Assembly: GCF_017873215.1 (NCBI RefSeq)
Contig: NZ_JAGGKA010000014.1
Location: 1 to 64,000 of the forward strand
DNA from: Clostridium tetanomorphum
Lineage (GTDB): Bacteria > Bacillota > Clostridia > Clostridiales > Clostridiaceae
Direction: 5' to 3'
DNA length: 64,000 nucleotides
Made by a program: the position numbers and the translations under genes
The notes under the pieces: model-generated
Seen by the model: only the letters and a program-made list of their open reading frames with translations
The model's database searches: none
What the model was told of the DNA's origin: nothing
In this document: positions 43,496 through 55,259 of the stretch, piece after piece
Position numbering within the stretch: position 1 is the stretch's first letter
Layout of the letters: each line of letters starts with the position of its first letter

Positions 43496-45697
43496 GTGTA
43501 TAAATATGCTGGAGTTATTATTAATAGCAATTCTATTCAGTTAGATAGGCTTTTTACTTATGCAATACCTGAAAGTCTCATAGAAAAAGTGAAAATAGGA
43601 AGCAGAGTTTTGGTTCCTTTTGGGTTGGGAAATAAAAAAGTGGATGGATTTGTTATAAAACTTTATGAGAATATAGATAATATAAAGAGAATTAAAAATA
43701 TTTATAATGTATATAAAGATTTTCCATGTTTAACGGACAAAGATTTAATCCTTATAGAACAAATGAGAGAAAAATATCTTTCTACTTATATGGAATGTAT
43801 AAAAACTATTATTCCATCAGCCCTATTTAAAGGTATGAAAAATAAAAAAGAAAATCTTATATTTATAGGTGATTTTCCAAAAGATAAATTTAATAAAGAG
43901 CCTTATATAAACATATTTAATACGGTTAAGGAAAATAACGGTAAGTTTAATAAGACTTCTCTAAGTAAAACTTTTAATATATCTTTATCTTCCATTAATA
44001 CTATGCTTAAACATAAGTTTTTAGTTGGAGAAGAATCTATAGTAAATAGGTATAATGATAGAGAATATGCAATTTATGAGAAAAAGACTTTAAATAAAGA
44101 ACAAAAAGAAGCTTTAGACAAAATAATTAATTCAGAGAAGAAAATATTTTTAATTCATGGAGTTACTGGTAGTGGAAAAACGGAAATATATATGAATTTG
44201 GTCCAACAAATGATGGATAAGGGAAAAGAATCAATAATACTCGTTCCAGAAATTTCATTAACTCCTCAAATGGTAGAGAGATTTAAAGGAAGATTTGGAA
44301 AAGATATTACTGTATTTCATAGTAAGCTTTCTGATGGAGAAAGATTAGATGAATGGTTTAGAGTTAAAAATGGTAAAGTAAAAGTAGCAATAGGAGCTAG
44401 ATCAGCATTATTTTTACCTTTTAAAAATTTAGGAATTATAATTATTGATGAGGAACATGAGGGAAGTTATAAATCTGATAGTGATCCTAAATATAACGCT
44501 AGAGAAGTTGGAGAAATGAAAAGTTTTATTCAAGATTGCAAATTAGTATTAGGATCTGCAACGCCTTCAATTGAGACATTCTATAGATGTAAAAAAAGAG
44601 AAATCGAACTTATAACTTTAAACAATAGAGCTGATGGAGCTTTAATGCCAAAAGTAGAAGTTGTGGATATGAGAGATGAACTTATAAATAATAATAGATC
44701 TATGTTTAGTAGAATATTATATGAAGAAATCCAAACTAGACTTCATAATAAAGAGCAAATAATATTATTTTTAAATAGGCGAGGATTTTCAACTTTTGTA
44801 TCCTGTAGAAAATGCGGTTATGTTTTTAAGTGTAATAATTGTGATATATCTTTAACCTATCATAATTCAAGTGATATATTAGTTTGCCATTATTGTGGTA
44901 GCAAGCAGAAGTTATTAAAAACATGTCCAAAATGCGGAAGTAAATATGTTAAACATTTTGGAGTAGGAACAGAAAAGGTACAAGAAGAAATAAAAAAATA
45001 TTTTCCTCAAGCTAGAGTTCTAAGAATGGATTTTGATACAACTAGGAAGAAAAATTCTTATGAGTATATATATAATAACTTTAAGGAAGGAAAAGCAGAT
45101 ATTTTAATTGGAACACAGATGGTAGCAAAAGGTTTAGATTTCCCCAATGTTACTTTGGTGGGTGTTATAGCTGCAGATTTATCATTAAATTTACCAGACT
45201 TTAGGGCTTCAGAAAGAACTTTTCAACTTATAACACAAGTAGCTGGAAGAGCAGGAAGAGGTAAAAAAGAAGGATTGGTGATAGTTCAAAGCTATAGTTC
45301 TGATAATTATAGTATTATATCTGCATGCAATAATGATTATTTAGGATTTTATAATCAAGAAATACTTTTAAGAAATCTTATGAATTATCCTCCATATTTT
45401 GATATAATGCTTATAAATATGAGCAGTCAAAATGAGGATATATTAATAAAAAATATACAAAATGTTGGTATAATTTTAAAAGACATTTTAAAAAATAATG
45501 ATAAAATAGAAATATTAGGACCTTGTCCTTGTGAAATATCTAAAATAAAAAATAATTATAGATGGCAAATAATTATAAAAGGAAATTTAGAGATAAGCTT
45601 AAAAAAACATATTAGGGATATGATTTATGACACTTTGAAAGAAGTTTATACTCATATTAGGGTAAGCATAGATGTAAATCCTTTAAATTTAATATAA
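43496..45697 (+). CDS. priA: Primosomal protein N' (replication restart helicase)
   Basis: 733 residues. N-terminal DNA-binding domain, then helicase with Walker [12 protein letters not shown] and DEEHEGSYK. The zinc site has eight Cys in [13 protein letters not shown] and [19 protein letters not shown]. Ends with the conserved [23 protein letters not shown]. Restarts stalled forks. GTG start at 43496. Confidence 0.97.
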   Translation: MYKYAGVIINSNSIQLDRLFTYAIPESLIEKVKIGSRVLVPFGLGNKKVDGFVIKLYENIDNIKRIKNIYNVYKDFPCLTDKDLILIEQMREKYLSTYMECIKTIIPSALFKGMKNKKENLIFIGDFPKDKFNKEPYINIFNTVKENNGKFNKTSLSKTFNISLSSINTMLKHKFLVGEESIVNRYNDREYAIYEKKTLNKEQKEALDKIINSEKKIFLIHGVTGSGKTEIYMNLVQQMMDKGKESIILVPEISLTPQMVERFKGRFGKDITVFHSKLSDGERLDEWFRVKNGKVKVAIGARSALFLPFKNLGIIIIDEEHEGSYKSDSDPKYNAREVGEMKSFIQDCKLVLGSATPSIETFYRCKKREIELITLNNRADGALMPKVEVVDMRDELINNNRSMFSRILYEEIQTRLHNKEQIILFLNRRGFSTFVSCRKCGYVFKCNNCDISLTYHNSSDILVCHYCGSKQKLLKTCPKCGSKYVKHFGVGTEKVQEEIKKYFPQARVLRMDFDTTRKKNSYEYIYNNFKEGKADILIGTQMVAKGLDFPNVTLVGVIAADLSLNLPDFRASERTFQLITQVAGRAGRGKKEGLVIVQSYSSDNYSIISACNNDYLGFYNQEILLRNLMNYPPYFDIMLINMSSQNEDILIKNIQNVGIILKDILKNNDKIEILGPCPCEISKIKNNYRWQIIIKGNLEISLKKHIRDMIYDTLKEVYTHIRVSIDVNPLNLI

Positions 45698-45717
45698 ATA
45701 TATTGGAGGTAAGTAAT

Positions 45718-46170
45718 ATGGCATTAAGAAATATTAGAAAATTTGGTGATGAAATATTAAGAAAGAAAAGTAGAGTTGTAGAAAAAATTGATAATAGAAT
45801 ATTAACTTTATTAGATGATATGCTTGAAACTATGTATGAAAATAGTGGAGTAGGTCTTGCAGCTCCACAAGTAGGAATTCTTAAAAGAGTTGTGGTAATA
45901 GACATTGGAGAAGGACCTTTGTTTTTAATAAATCCAGAGATAATTGAGTCAGAAGGATCATATATAGATGAAGAAGGATGTTTAAGTATACCTGGTAGAC
46001 AAGGAGCAGTAGAAAGACCTTATAGAGTTAAAGTAAAAGCATTAAATAGAGAAGGCAAAGAAATAGTTGTAGAAGGAGAGGAATTTCTTGCAAAGGCACT
46101 TTGTCATGAAATAGACCATTTAAATGGAATTTTATTTGTGGACAAAATAATAGAATTGGAGGAAGAATAA
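45718..46170 (+). CDS. def: Peptide deformylase
   Basis: 150 residues. Three motifs: [19 protein letters not shown] and CHEIDHLNG with the metal-binding His pair and catalytic Glu. Start ATG 45718 follows RBS TTGGAGG at the right distance; the ORF start at 45703 would not. Removes formyl from nascent proteins. Followed closely by fmt. Confidence 0.97.
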   Translation: MALRNIRKFGDEILRKKSRVVEKIDNRILTLLDDMLETMYENSGVGLAAPQVGILKRVVVIDIGEGPLFLINPEIIESEGSYIDEEGCLSIPGRQGAVERPYRVKVKALNREGKEIVVEGEEFLAKALCHEIDHLNGILFVDKIIELEEE

Positions 46171-46175
46171 TATAT

Positions 46176-47111
46176 ATGAAAATAATATTTATGGGTACTC
46201 CTGAATTTGCAGTTCCTTCTTTGGAAGCTTTAATTGAAAATTTTCATGTGGAAGCAGTTTTCACTCAACCAGATAGACCTAAAGGAAGAGGAAAGAAATT
46301 GGCTATGTCACCAGTAAAAGAGGTAGCTGTGAAACATGAAATAAAGGTATATCAGCCAGAAAATTTGAAGAAGGATAAGGAAGTTATTGATAAATTAAGA
46401 AGTATGAAACCAGATTTTATTATAGTGGTAGCTTATGGACAGATTCTATCAAAGGAAATCTTAGATATACCTAAATATGGATGTATCAATTTACATGCAT
46501 CACTACTTCCAAAATATAGAGGAGCAGCTCCTATTAATTGGGCAATTATAGAGGGTGAAAAGATAACTGGTAACACTACTATGCTTATGGATGAAGGTTT
46601 AGATACAGGAGATATGTTACTTAAAAGTGAAATTGAAATTATAGATAATATGACTGCGGCAGAACTTCATGATCTATTAATGAATGATGGAGGAAAGCTT
46701 CTTATTGAAACTATAAATGGAATTGTTGAAGATAAAATTAAAAGAGTTAAGCAAGATGATAATAAATCTTGTTATGCCTCTATGCTAAATAAGGAAATAG
46801 GAAAAATAGATTGGAATAAAAGTAGTGAGGAAATAAATAACTTAATTAGGGGCCTAAATTCATGGCCTTTGGCATTTACTTATTATAATGGTGACATAAT
46901 GAAAATACATGAAGCAATATCTTTAAAAGAAGATAGTGATCATGAAGTTGGATATATTTTGGATGTTTCAAAAGAAGGAATAAAGGTAGCATGTAAAAAA
47001 GGCATTTTATTAATTAAAAAAGTACAATTTCCTTCTAAAAAACCTATGTATGTGGAAGAATATATTAAAGGAAATAAAATAGAAAAGGGAAGCGTTTTAG
47101 GAAAGAAATAG
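46176..47111 (+). CDS. fmt: Methionyl-tRNA formyltransferase
   Basis: 311 residues. Motifs: [34 protein letters not shown] and the C-terminal domain with [15 protein letters not shown]. Adds formyl to initiator Met-tRNA, undone later by Def, its neighbour. Confidence 0.97.
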   Translation: MKIIFMGTPEFAVPSLEALIENFHVEAVFTQPDRPKGRGKKLAMSPVKEVAVKHEIKVYQPENLKKDKEVIDKLRSMKPDFIIVVAYGQILSKEILDIPKYGCINLHASLLPKYRGAAPINWAIIEGEKITGNTTMLMDEGLDTGDMLLKSEIEIIDNMTAAELHDLLMNDGGKLLIETINGIVEDKIKRVKQDDNKSCYASMLNKEIGKIDWNKSSEEINNLIRGLNSWPLAFTYYNGDIMKIHEAISLKEDSDHEVGYILDVSKEGIKVACKKGILLIKKVQFPSKKPMYVEEYIKGNKIEKGSVLGKK

Positions 47112-47160
47112 TATTATAATTTTTAGAGTATGACTATTATTGAATATAAGGAGTGAGTAT

Positions 47161-47847
47161 ATGTTTTATCTTGATAGTAGTTTTATAATTTTAATACCAG
47201 CACTTATTATTGCTGGATGGGCTCAAATGAAAGTTAAATCTACTTTTAATAAATATTCCAGAATAAATAGTATAAATGGATATACTGGTGCGCAAGTAGC
47301 AAGAAAACTTCTTGATAGTCATGGACTTTTTGATATACCAGTTGAATTAGTACAAGGGAAATTAACAGATCATTATGATCCAACTAATAAGGTTATGCGA
47401 CTTTCTTCAGAGGTCTATTATGGTACTTCTGTAGCTTCTATAGGAGTTGCTGCTCATGAAACAGGTCATGCGTTTCAACATGAGGAAAAATATTCTCCTT
47501 TAATTATAAGAAATTCTATAGTTCCTATAGTAAATTTTAGTTCCAATGTATCTTGGGTAATATTTTTTCTAGGTTTTTTATTTGGATTACCTAATCTTTT
47601 AAATATAGGAATAATATTATTTACTGCAGTGGTTGCATTTCAGCTAATAACTTTACCGGTAGAATTTAATGCATCTAATAGAGCATTGATGGTTTTAGAA
47701 AATAAAGGTATGCTTTATGGTGAGGAAATAGATGGAGCTAGAGCAGTTCTAAAGGCAGCTGCCATGACTTATGTGGCTGCGGCCATTACAGCTATAGCTC
47801 AGCTTTTGAGATTGATTATTTTAAGCAATAGTAGAAGAGATGATTAA
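47161..47847 (+). CDS. Zinc metallopeptidase, YugP family
   Basis: 228 residues with at least four transmembrane helices. Zinc motif AAHETGHAFQH (HExxH). Start ATG 47161 follows TAAGGAGTGA. The family's targets are not known. Located between fmt and rsmB as in other clostridia. Terminator at once after. Confidence 0.85.
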   Translation: MFYLDSSFIILIPALIIAGWAQMKVKSTFNKYSRINSINGYTGAQVARKLLDSHGLFDIPVELVQGKLTDHYDPTNKVMRLSSEVYYGTSVASIGVAAHETGHAFQHEEKYSPLIIRNSIVPIVNFSSNVSWVIFFLGFLFGLPNLLNIGIILFTAVVAFQLITLPVEFNASNRALMVLENKGMLYGEEIDGARAVLKAAAMTYVAAAITAIAQLLRLIILSNSRRDD

Positions 47848-47848
47848 A

Positions 47849-47887
47849 AAAGAAGGCTGTGTGGTTTTACCATACAACCTTCTTATG
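47849..47887 (+). terminator. Terminator after the YugP gene
   Basis: AAGAAGG-CTGTGTGG pairs with CCATACAA-CCTTCTT around TTTTA. T-rich ending. Confidence 0.7.
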
Positions 47888-47910
47888 CTAAGAGAAATTG
47901 AGGTATATAT

Positions 47911-49236
47911 ATGGAGAATAGTAGAAAAATTGCTTTAGATATATTAGAGGAGATTTTAAATAAAAATGCTTACTCTAATATAGTTATAAATAATAAACTT
48001 AATAAAAGTAAATTATCTGATAAAGATAAAGCTTTAGTTACAGAGATAGTTTATGGAACATTGAAATATAAATATACTATAGATACAATACTAAATTATC
48101 ATTTGAAAAATGGCATAAAAAATTTAGATAGTTATGTTTTAAATGTATTAAGAATAGGAATTTATCAAATAAGATATTTAGATAAGATTCCTTCTTTTGC
48201 AGCAGTAAATGAATGTGTAGAATTAGGTAAGAAAAAGTCAAAGGGAATGTCTAAGCTTATAAATGGAGTATTAAGAAATTATTTGAGAAGTATAAATAGA
48301 GATTATTGTGGAGAAAAAACTTTAGATAAGCTTTCTTTTAATTATTCTTTTCCAAAATGGTTAGTAAAGTTATTTATCAATCAATATGGAGAAGAAAGAG
48401 GAGAAAGTATTTTAAAGGGACTAAATTCGGTTCCAACTGTTACGGTTAGAATAAATAGCTTAAAAGGAAGTTATGAATATATTTGGCAAAGACTAGTATC
48501 CAATAATTATAATATTGAAGAAGGTATAGTATGTCCTGAAGGAATCAAGATAATAAAGGGAAGAAATATAGAAAATAATCCTTTATTTAAGGAAGGGTAT
48601 ATAACAGTACAAGATGAAAGTGCAATGCTTGTAGCTCCTGCTATGGATTTGAAAGATAATATGATAGTCTTAGATTTATGCAGTGCTCCAGGAGGAAAAA
48701 CTACTCATATTTCTGAAATTATGAACAACACAGGTAAAGTATTGGCTTTTGATATTCATGAAAATAAGTTATCTTTAATAAAAGAGAATATTGATAGATT
48801 AGGAATTAATAATATTTCACTTAATACTATGGATGCTACCATATATAATTCTAGTTTGAATAAAACAGGGGATAGAGTATTAATAGATGTACCTTGTTCA
48901 GGCCTGGGAATTATAAGAAAAAAGCCAGAAATAAAGTATACAAAGGATAAAAAGTCATTAAACTCTTTAATAGAAATTCAAAGAAAGATATTAATTAATG
49001 CAGCTCGTTATGTAAAAGATAATGGCATAATTCTTTATTCTACTTGTACTTTAAATAAAGATGAAAATGAAGAAAATATAAAATGGTTTATAGATAAGTT
49101 TCCTCAATTTAAAGTTGAGCCTATTTTCTATGGAAATTTACAAAACTTAATTTATAGTGAGTTAGGTACATTAACCATATTACCAAATGAAAGCATGGAT
49201 GGTTTTTTTATAGCTAAATTAAGGAAACAAGGATAG
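47911..49236 (+). CDS. rsmB: 16S rRNA (cytosine-967-C5)-methyltransferase
   Basis: 441 residues: an N-terminal NusB-like RNA-binding domain (about 1-130) and a Rossmann methyltransferase (about 160-440). SAM motif [13 protein letters not shown], with catalytic Cys in DVPCSGLG and second Cys in [12 protein letters not shown]. Between the YugP gene and rlmN. Confidence 0.96.
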   Translation: MENSRKIALDILEEILNKNAYSNIVINNKLNKSKLSDKDKALVTEIVYGTLKYKYTIDTILNYHLKNGIKNLDSYVLNVLRIGIYQIRYLDKIPSFAAVNECVELGKKKSKGMSKLINGVLRNYLRSINRDYCGEKTLDKLSFNYSFPKWLVKLFINQYGEERGESILKGLNSVPTVTVRINSLKGSYEYIWQRLVSNNYNIEEGIVCPEGIKIIKGRNIENNPLFKEGYITVQDESAMLVAPAMDLKDNMIVLDLCSAPGGKTTHISEIMNNTGKVLAFDIHENKLSLIKENIDRLGINNISLNTMDATIYNSSLNKTGDRVLIDVPCSGLGIIRKKPEIKYTKDKKSLNSLIEIQRKILINAARYVKDNGIILYSTCTLNKDENEENIKWFIDKFPQFKVEPIFYGNLQNLIYSELGTLTILPNESMDGFFIAKLRKQG

Positions 49237-49244
49237 GTGATATA

Positions 49245-50282
49245 ATGAAGAATATATTAGATTTTACTTTAGATGAGATAAAGATATGGATGAAAGAGAA
49301 TAATGAAAGTGCTTTTAGAGCAAAGCAGGTGTTTGACTGGATATATAAAGGAGTTTATAATTTTAATAGTATGAAGAATTTATCTAAGTCTACTATAGAT
49401 AAATTAAACGAGAATTTTTATTTTAGTATACCTGATATAGTTAAGAAATATAAATCAAAAGATGGAGATACTTTTAAATTCCTTTTTAGGTATAGTGATG
49501 GAAATATAATAGAGTCTGTTGTTATGAAATATAAACATGGCAACTCTATATGTATTTCAACTCAAGTAGGATGCAAAATGGGATGTAAATTTTGTGCTTC
49601 CACATTGGAAGGAATGGTAAGAAACCTTACTGCAGGTGAAATGCTAGGGCAAATCTTAAAAGCAGGAAATGATATAGGTGAAAGGATTTCTAATATAGTA
49701 ATGATGGGGAGCGGTGAGCCTTTAGATAACTTTGAAAATGTAATGAAATTTTTAGAAATCGTAAATTCACCTGATGGTCTTAATATAGGACAAAGACATA
49801 TAACTTTATCAACTTGTGGAGTAGTTGATAAAATATTAGAATTAGCAGATAGAAATCTTCAAATAACTTTAGCTATATCATTACATGCATCAGATAATGA
49901 TATGAGAAAAGAGATAATGCCTATTGCTAGAAAATATAGTTTAGAAGAATTAATAAATGCATGTAAATATTATATAGATAAAACCAACAGAAGGGTAACT
50001 TTTGAATATGCTCTTGTAAAAGGAGTAAACGATAGTGAAGAAAATGCAGAGAAATTAGGAAAACTTTTAAAAGGAATATTATGCCATGTGAATTTGATTC
50101 CTGTAAATGAAATAAAAGAAAATAATTTAAAAAAATCATCCACCGAAGACATTAAAAAATTTAGTAATATATTAACAAAAAAAGGCATACAAACTACTAT
50201 AAGAAGAGAAATGGGAGCAGATATTGATGCTGCATGTGGTCAGCTAAGAAGAAGCTATATAGAAGAAAAAAATAAAAATTAA
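49245..50282 (+). CDS. rlmN: Dual-specificity RNA methyltransferase RlmN
   Basis: 345 residues. Radical SAM motif CKMGCKFC, N-terminal [11 protein letters not shown] and substrate [10 protein letters not shown]. Methylates C2 of A2503 in 23S rRNA and A37 of some tRNAs. RBS GGTGAT-type weak. Followed by prpC/prkC. Confidence 0.96.
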   Translation: MKNILDFTLDEIKIWMKENNESAFRAKQVFDWIYKGVYNFNSMKNLSKSTIDKLNENFYFSIPDIVKKYKSKDGDTFKFLFRYSDGNIIESVVMKYKHGNSICISTQVGCKMGCKFCASTLEGMVRNLTAGEMLGQILKAGNDIGERISNIVMMGSGEPLDNFENVMKFLEIVNSPDGLNIGQRHITLSTCGVVDKILELADRNLQITLAISLHASDNDMRKEIMPIARKYSLEELINACKYYIDKTNRRVTFEYALVKGVNDSEENAEKLGKLLKGILCHVNLIPVNEIKENNLKKSSTEDIKKFSNILTKKGIQTTIRREMGADIDAACGQLRRSYIEEKNKN

Positions 50283-50296
50283 AGAGGTGTAATATT

Positions 50297-51043
50297 ATGG
50301 TGGGTATACTTTCAGATGTAGGAAATTACAGAAGTATTAACGAAGATTCTGTTGGTTATTATAAGGATGAAAATATAGGAGTATATGTAATTGCAGATGG
50401 TATGGGAGGACATAATGCAGGAGAAGTTGCTAGTAAATTAGCTGTAGATACTATTATAGATTATTTTAAAAATGCTAAAGACATAGAGAGCATACGAGAT
50501 GAGATAGAGAAATCTATTATATACGCTAATGAAAAAATATATAATTTATCTAAAAAAGAAGATGGACTTAATGGAATGGGAACTACTGTAACTGCATCAA
50601 TTATTAAAAATAACAAAATGGTGGTAGCTAATGTTGGAGATAGTAGTTGTTATATAATAAATTTGCAAAATGAGATTATTAAAGTCACAAAAGATCATTC
50701 ATTAGTTCAGCAGTTAGTTGATAATGGAAGTATAACAGAGGAAGAGGCGGTTAGTCATCCAAATAAAAATATTATTACAAGGGCACTAGGAACAAATTCT
50801 TTTGTTCAGGTAGATACTTTTGAGTTAGAACTTGCCAATGTTAAGAAAATAATATTATGTACGGATGGATTAACAAATGATATTTCTCCTCAAGAAATGT
50901 GTGATATAATAATAAAAAATAGTAACAAGGAATCCTGTAAACTTCTTATAGATATGAGTAAAAGGAATGGTGGAAGAGATAACATATCAGTTATTGTATT
51001 TGAAGGAGAGTGTAAAGATGATAGGTACTTTACTAGGAAATAG
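50297..51043 (+). CDS. prpC: PP2C-type serine/threonine phosphatase
   Basis: 248 residues. Motifs DGMGGHNAGEVAS, GDSSCYII, CTDGLTND and GGRDNISVIV provide the metal-binding Asp set. Reverses PrkC phosphorylation. Overlaps the start of prkC by 26 bases. This pair is conserved in Firmicutes. Confidence 0.95.
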   Translation: MVGILSDVGNYRSINEDSVGYYKDENIGVYVIADGMGGHNAGEVASKLAVDTIIDYFKNAKDIESIRDEIEKSIIYANEKIYNLSKKEDGLNGMGTTVTASIIKNNKMVVANVGDSSCYIINLQNEIIKVTKDHSLVQQLVDNGSITEEEAVSHPNKNIITRALGTNSFVQVDTFELELANVKKIILCTDGLTNDISPQEMCDIIIKNSNKESCKLLIDMSKRNGGRDNISVIVFEGECKDDRYFTRK

Positions 51044-52874
51044 ATATGAACTCTTAGAGAAAATCGGTGAAGGTGGCATGGCAGAAGTATATAAAGCAAA
51101 ATGTCATTTACTTAATAGATATGTGGCAGTTAAGATTTTAAAGGAAGAATTCTCTAAGGATGCACAATTTGTTGAAAAATTTAAAAGGGAAGCTACAGCT
51201 GCAGCAAGCATCTCAGATAATAATATTGTAAATATATATGATGTAGGTTCACAAGATGGAATAAATTACATTGTAATGGAGTATGTAAAAGGTAAAACTT
51301 TAAAAGAAGTTATACGTGAAAAAGGGAAATTAGAAATAGATGATGCAGTAGATGTTGCTATTCAAATTGCTAAAGCATTGCAATGCGCTCATAGAAATAA
51401 TATTATACATAGAGATATAAAGCCACATAATATATTGGTAACAGAAAATGGACTTGTAAAAGTAACAGATTTTGGCATAGCTAAAGCCACAAATTCTGTT
51501 ACTATAACTAATACATCAAAGGTAATGGGATCTGCTCATTATTTTTCACCGGAACAAGCAAAAGGGAGTTTTGTAGATTGTAGAACTGATATTTATTCAT
51601 TAGGTATTGTTATGTATGAAATGGTTACAGGGAAAGTACCTTATGATGCAGAAAGTCCTGTATCAGTAGCTCTAAAACATATTCAAGAGCAAGTTATACC
51701 ACCTAAAAATTTAAATCCATCTCTTTCAAATAGTTTTAATAATATAATATTAAAATCTATTGAAAAAGAACCTATAAGAAGATATCAAAATACTGATGAA
51801 TTATTATTAGATTTAAATAAAATTAAAAATAATGAAAATGTAAATATAAATTTTTCACATTTGGATGACGATAGAACAAGAGTAATGGATGCGGTAAAAG
51901 TTAATGATAGACTAAATAATAAATCTTTTGATGAAGAGGATTATGAAGAAGACGATGAAGAAGATGTGAAAAATCCTATGGATAAAAGAAAGAAAAATAT
52001 AATAGTTTTTATAACTGCAGTTATTTTATTTTTAGCAGTAGGATCTGCTTCAGGATATGTTATATACAATAAATTCTTAAATCCTAGTGCATCAGCTAAA
52101 AGTGTTGTTGTACCTGATATAATAGGAGCGACTAAAGAAGAAGCCACTAAACGTCTTGAAGAAAAAAAATTGATTTTTCAAATGGGGGGTACAGAAGAAA
52201 ATGATAAACCAGAGGGAACTGTTATAAGTTGTTTCCCTAATGTAGGAACTTCAGTTAAGCAAAATAGTGAAATTAGAGTTATACTTAGTTCTGGCAAAGA
52301 AAAACCAGCAGTGCCTGATTTAAAGGAAATAGATTTAGAAGTAGCTAAGCAAATTTTAAGCAAATATAATTTAAAAATTGGAAATGATATTAAGTATGAA
52401 TATAATGATAATGTACCTAAAAATTCTATCATAAGTCAAAATCCAAACAAAGGAGATAAAGTGGAAGAAGGATCAACAATATATGTGGTGGTAAGTAAAG
52501 GACCTGAAATAAAATATTCCACTGTACCTAGTTTAAATGGAAAAACTTTAGAAGAAGCTAGAACTTTACTTGCAAATTCAAACCTTAAATTAGGAGCGCA
52601 AAAAACAGCAAATACAAAAGATAAAACTCTAGATGGTAAGATATTTGAACAAAACATAGAAGCACTTACACAAGTTAAAGAAGGAACCACTGTTAATATA
52701 ACCTACTATGTGTATAAAGAAGAGGAGAATCCAAACCCTGATGAAAATATAGATAAAAACGGCGATAATGGAAATAACACAGAAAATAATAATGAAAATA
52801 ATAGTGAGAATAATAACAGCGGTAATAATGATCAGAATAATAATGATAGTAATAAAAACAAAGGTAACAGATGA
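51018..52874 (+). CDS. prkC: Serine/threonine protein kinase with PASTA domains
   Basis: 618 residues. Kinase domain about 10-275: IGEGGMAEVY, Lys39 in VAVKI, HRDIKPHN (131-138), DFG (151-153). Transmembrane helix about 328-350. Three PASTA domains (about 360-570) bind muropeptides. A long Asn/Asp-rich tail, NNENNSENNNSGNNDQ and so on, is unusual in length. Start ATG 51018 is inside prpC, after AAGGAGAG. Controls germination and growth by peptidoglycan signal. Confidence 0.95.
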   Translation: MIGTLLGNRYELLEKIGEGGMAEVYKAKCHLLNRYVAVKILKEEFSKDAQFVEKFKREATAAASISDNNIVNIYDVGSQDGINYIVMEYVKGKTLKEVIREKGKLEIDDAVDVAIQIAKALQCAHRNNIIHRDIKPHNILVTENGLVKVTDFGIAKATNSVTITNTSKVMGSAHYFSPEQAKGSFVDCRTDIYSLGIVMYEMVTGKVPYDAESPVSVALKHIQEQVIPPKNLNPSLSNSFNNIILKSIEKEPIRRYQNTDELLLDLNKIKNNENVNINFSHLDDDRTRVMDAVKVNDRLNNKSFDEEDYEEDDEEDVKNPMDKRKKNIIVFITAVILFLAVGSASGYVIYNKFLNPSASAKSVVVPDIIGATKEEATKRLEEKKLIFQMGGTEENDKPEGTVISCFPNVGTSVKQNSEIRVILSSGKEKPAVPDLKEIDLEVAKQILSKYNLKIGNDIKYEYNDNVPKNSIISQNPNKGDKVEEGSTIYVVVSKGPEIKYSTVPSLNGKTLEEARTLLANSNLKLGAQKTANTKDKTLDGKIFEQNIEALTQVKEGTTVNITYYVYKEEENPNPDENIDKNGDNGNNTENNNENNSENNNSGNNDQNNNDSNKNKGNR

Positions 52875-52925
52875 AATGAAAAGAAGATTAGAAACAGTAA
52901 ATTTAAATTTTAACCAGGAGGAAAT

Positions 52926-53792
52926 ATGCAGGGAATTATTATAAAAGGTATCGGTGGATTTTATTATGTAATGATGGAAGACAAGATTATAGAATGCAAA
53001 GCAAGGGGGAAGTTCAGACATAGTGAACTTACCCCTATGGTAGGTGATAGAGTTGAAATTAATATAAGTGGAGATAAGGGAACCATAGATAAGATTTATG
53101 AAAGAGAAAATATGCTTATAAGACCTGCAGTAGCAAATGTTACTCAATCCTTAGTGGTGTTTGCTTTAAGAAATCCAGATATAAATGAAGATTTGTTAAA
53201 CAGATTTATAATGCTTTGCGAATACAATAGATTAAAAGTAGTAGTATGTTTTAATAAAACAGATTTGCTAAAGAATCCAGAAGAAGAAGAGATAGTTGCT
53301 ATGATTAAAGAAGCAGGGTATGAAGTTTTATTTCTAAATGCAAAAGCAGGTGAAGGAATAGATAAAATAAGAGAAAGATTAAAGAATAATGTTACAGTAT
53401 TATGTGGGCCATCAGGAGTAGGAAAGTCAACTATTTTAAATAGTTTAGCTAAAAGAAATGTTATGGAAACAGGAAATATTAGTGAAAAACTTAAAAGAGG
53501 AAAACATACTACAAGGCATAGTGAACTTATAGAGATAGAAGGAGGATTTCTAGTAGATACTCCAGGATTCTCTTCTTTAAATACAGATTTTATAGAAAAA
53601 GAAAAGGTTCAATTATGCTTTCCGGAATTTGAAGATTACTTAGGACAATGTAAGTTTACTGGTTGCTTGCATTACAAAGAACCAAAATGTATGGTAAAAG
53701 AAGCCATGGAAGAAGGTAAAATAAATAAAAAAAGATATGATTTTTATATTAAAATCATTGAAGAAAAGATAAAGGGGAGAAATAACAGATGA
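52926..53792 (+). CDS. rsgA: Ribosome small-subunit GTPase RsgA
   Basis: 288 residues, circularly permuted GTPase: OB-fold, then NKTDLL (G4), [15 protein letters not shown] (G1), DTPGFSS (G3). C-terminal zinc finger [14 protein letters not shown]. Helps mature the 30S subunit. RBS AGGAGG. Overlaps rpe by ATGA. Confidence 0.97.
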   Translation: MQGIIIKGIGGFYYVMMEDKIIECKARGKFRHSELTPMVGDRVEINISGDKGTIDKIYERENMLIRPAVANVTQSLVVFALRNPDINEDLLNRFIMLCEYNRLKVVVCFNKTDLLKNPEEEEIVAMIKEAGYEVLFLNAKAGEGIDKIRERLKNNVTVLCGPSGVGKSTILNSLAKRNVMETGNISEKLKRGKHTTRHSELIEIEGGFLVDTPGFSSLNTDFIEKEKVQLCFPEFEDYLGQCKFTGCLHYKEPKCMVKEAMEEGKINKKRYDFYIKIIEEKIKGRNNR

Positions 53793-54442
53793 TAAAGATA
53801 GCACCATCAATATTATCAGCAGATTTTTCAAAATTAGGAGAGGAAGTTAAAGCGTTAGAAAATAACAATGCAGATGTAATTCATATAGATGTTATGGATG
53901 GTATGTTTGTGCCTAATATATCTTTTGGAGTACCTATAATAAAAAGTATCAGAAGTATAACAAAATTACCTTTTGATGTACATTTAATGATTGAAGAACC
54001 CGGAAGATATATAGAAGACTTTGTAAAAGCTGGTGCAGATATAATTACTGTACATTATGAGGCTGATAAACATATAGATAGAACAATAAATTACATAAAA
54101 AGTTTTGGAATAAAGGCTGCTGTAGCTTTAAATCCAGCTACTCCAGTAAGTGTTATAAAAGATATAATTCCATCATTAGATATGGTTTTAATAATGTCTG
54201 TAAATCCTGGATTTGGTGGACAAAAATATATAAGTTATGCGTCAAGCAAAATAAAAGAAGTTAAAGAGTTAAAAGAAAAATATAATACAAACCTTCTTAT
54301 TGAAATAGATGGAGGGGTAGATGTACATAATATAAAAGAAGTGGCAGAAAGTGGTGCTGAACTAATTGTAGCAGGATCAGCAGTATTTAAAAATGGAAAT
54401 ATAAAAGAAAATATTTTTAATTTAAAAGAGGCTGCAAAATGA
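53789..54442 (+). CDS. rpe: Ribulose-phosphate 3-epimerase
   Basis: 217-residue barrel enzyme. Motifs [33 protein letters not shown] and EIDGGV with metal and catalytic residues. Pentose-phosphate interconversion. Overlaps thiN by 4 bases. Confidence 0.97.
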   Translation: MIKIAPSILSADFSKLGEEVKALENNNADVIHIDVMDGMFVPNISFGVPIIKSIRSITKLPFDVHLMIEEPGRYIEDFVKAGADIITVHYEADKHIDRTINYIKSFGIKAAVALNPATPVSVIKDIIPSLDMVLIMSVNPGFGGQKYISYASSKIKEVKELKEKYNTNLLIEIDGGVDVHNIKEVAESGAELIVAGSAVFKNGNIKENIFNLKEAAK

Positions 54443-55074
54443 AGGCTTTAATAGTTTCAGGAGGGAATCCGCCTTCTTTTTCAATAATTGAAGAAGAAGT
54501 GAAGAAATGTGATATAATAATTTCAGCAGATAAAGGAGCAAATGTTCTTTATCAATATGGAATAAAACCTGATTTGATTGTTGGAGATTTTGATTCTATA
54601 GAAAAACAGGTATTAGAACATTTTAAATTGCTAAATGGAATTATTGAAAAATTTCCTGAAGAAAAAGACTTTACTGATTCTCATGCTGCTTTACAAAAAG
54701 CTATAGATTTAGGGGCAAAGGAAATAAGCTTATTAGCTTGTACTGGAAGCAGAATAGATCATTTACTAGGCAATATTGGATTATTGTATGAAAGTTTAAA
54801 ACTTGGTGTTCAAACCTATATTAGAGATAATAACAATCTAATAAGGTTAGTAGATAAACCTCTTTGGATAGAAAGAAAAAATTATAAATATTTTTCTTTG
54901 CTTAGTTATGGAGATGTAGTTAAGGGAATTACTATAACTGGAGCAAAGTATCCTTTAAATAATTATAATTTGAAATTAGGAGAATCTTTAGGAGTGTCTA
55001 ATGAGGTGTTGAATGAAAAAGCATATATAGATTTTAAAGAAGGATTGCTTTTTGTAATTCAGAGTAATGACTAG
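54439..55074 (+). CDS. thiN: Thiamine pyrophosphokinase
   Basis: 211 residues. Motifs ISADKGANVLYQYGIKPDLI and VGDFDSI, EKDFTDSHAAL. Converts thiamine to the diphosphate cofactor. ATGA overlap with rpe. Terminator after. Confidence 0.95.
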   Translation: MKALIVSGGNPPSFSIIEEEVKKCDIIISADKGANVLYQYGIKPDLIVGDFDSIEKQVLEHFKLLNGIIEKFPEEKDFTDSHAALQKAIDLGAKEISLLACTGSRIDHLLGNIGLLYESLKLGVQTYIRDNNNLIRLVDKPLWIERKNYKYFSLLSYGDVVKGITITGAKYPLNNYNLKLGESLGVSNEVLNEKAYIDFKEGLLFVIQSND

Positions 55075-55113
55075 TAAAATAAAGTTTAATTTTTATATAA
55101 ATTAGTTGTTATA

Positions 55114-55158
55114 TAAAAGGCTAATGGTAAAATACATTTTATCACTAGCCTTTTATAA
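55114..55158 (+). terminator. Terminator after thiN
   Basis: ATAAAAGGCTA...GGTAAAAT pairs with ATTTTATC...TAGCCTTTTAT with one mismatch and a T run. Confidence 0.75.
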
Positions 55159-55259
55159 AATTTAATATTTGTAATAAATTTACAATTAATCATAATTAAT
55201 TTATGGTTTAATGATATAATTATATATGAGGTATAAATTATGGAACATGGGGGATATGA

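Noticed and set aside
52629-53147. 172-residue open frame on the reverse strand over prkC/rsgA
   Set aside because: It lies antisense to two certain genes and reads as repeats of I and F from an AT-rich, Asn-rich coding region. No RBS.
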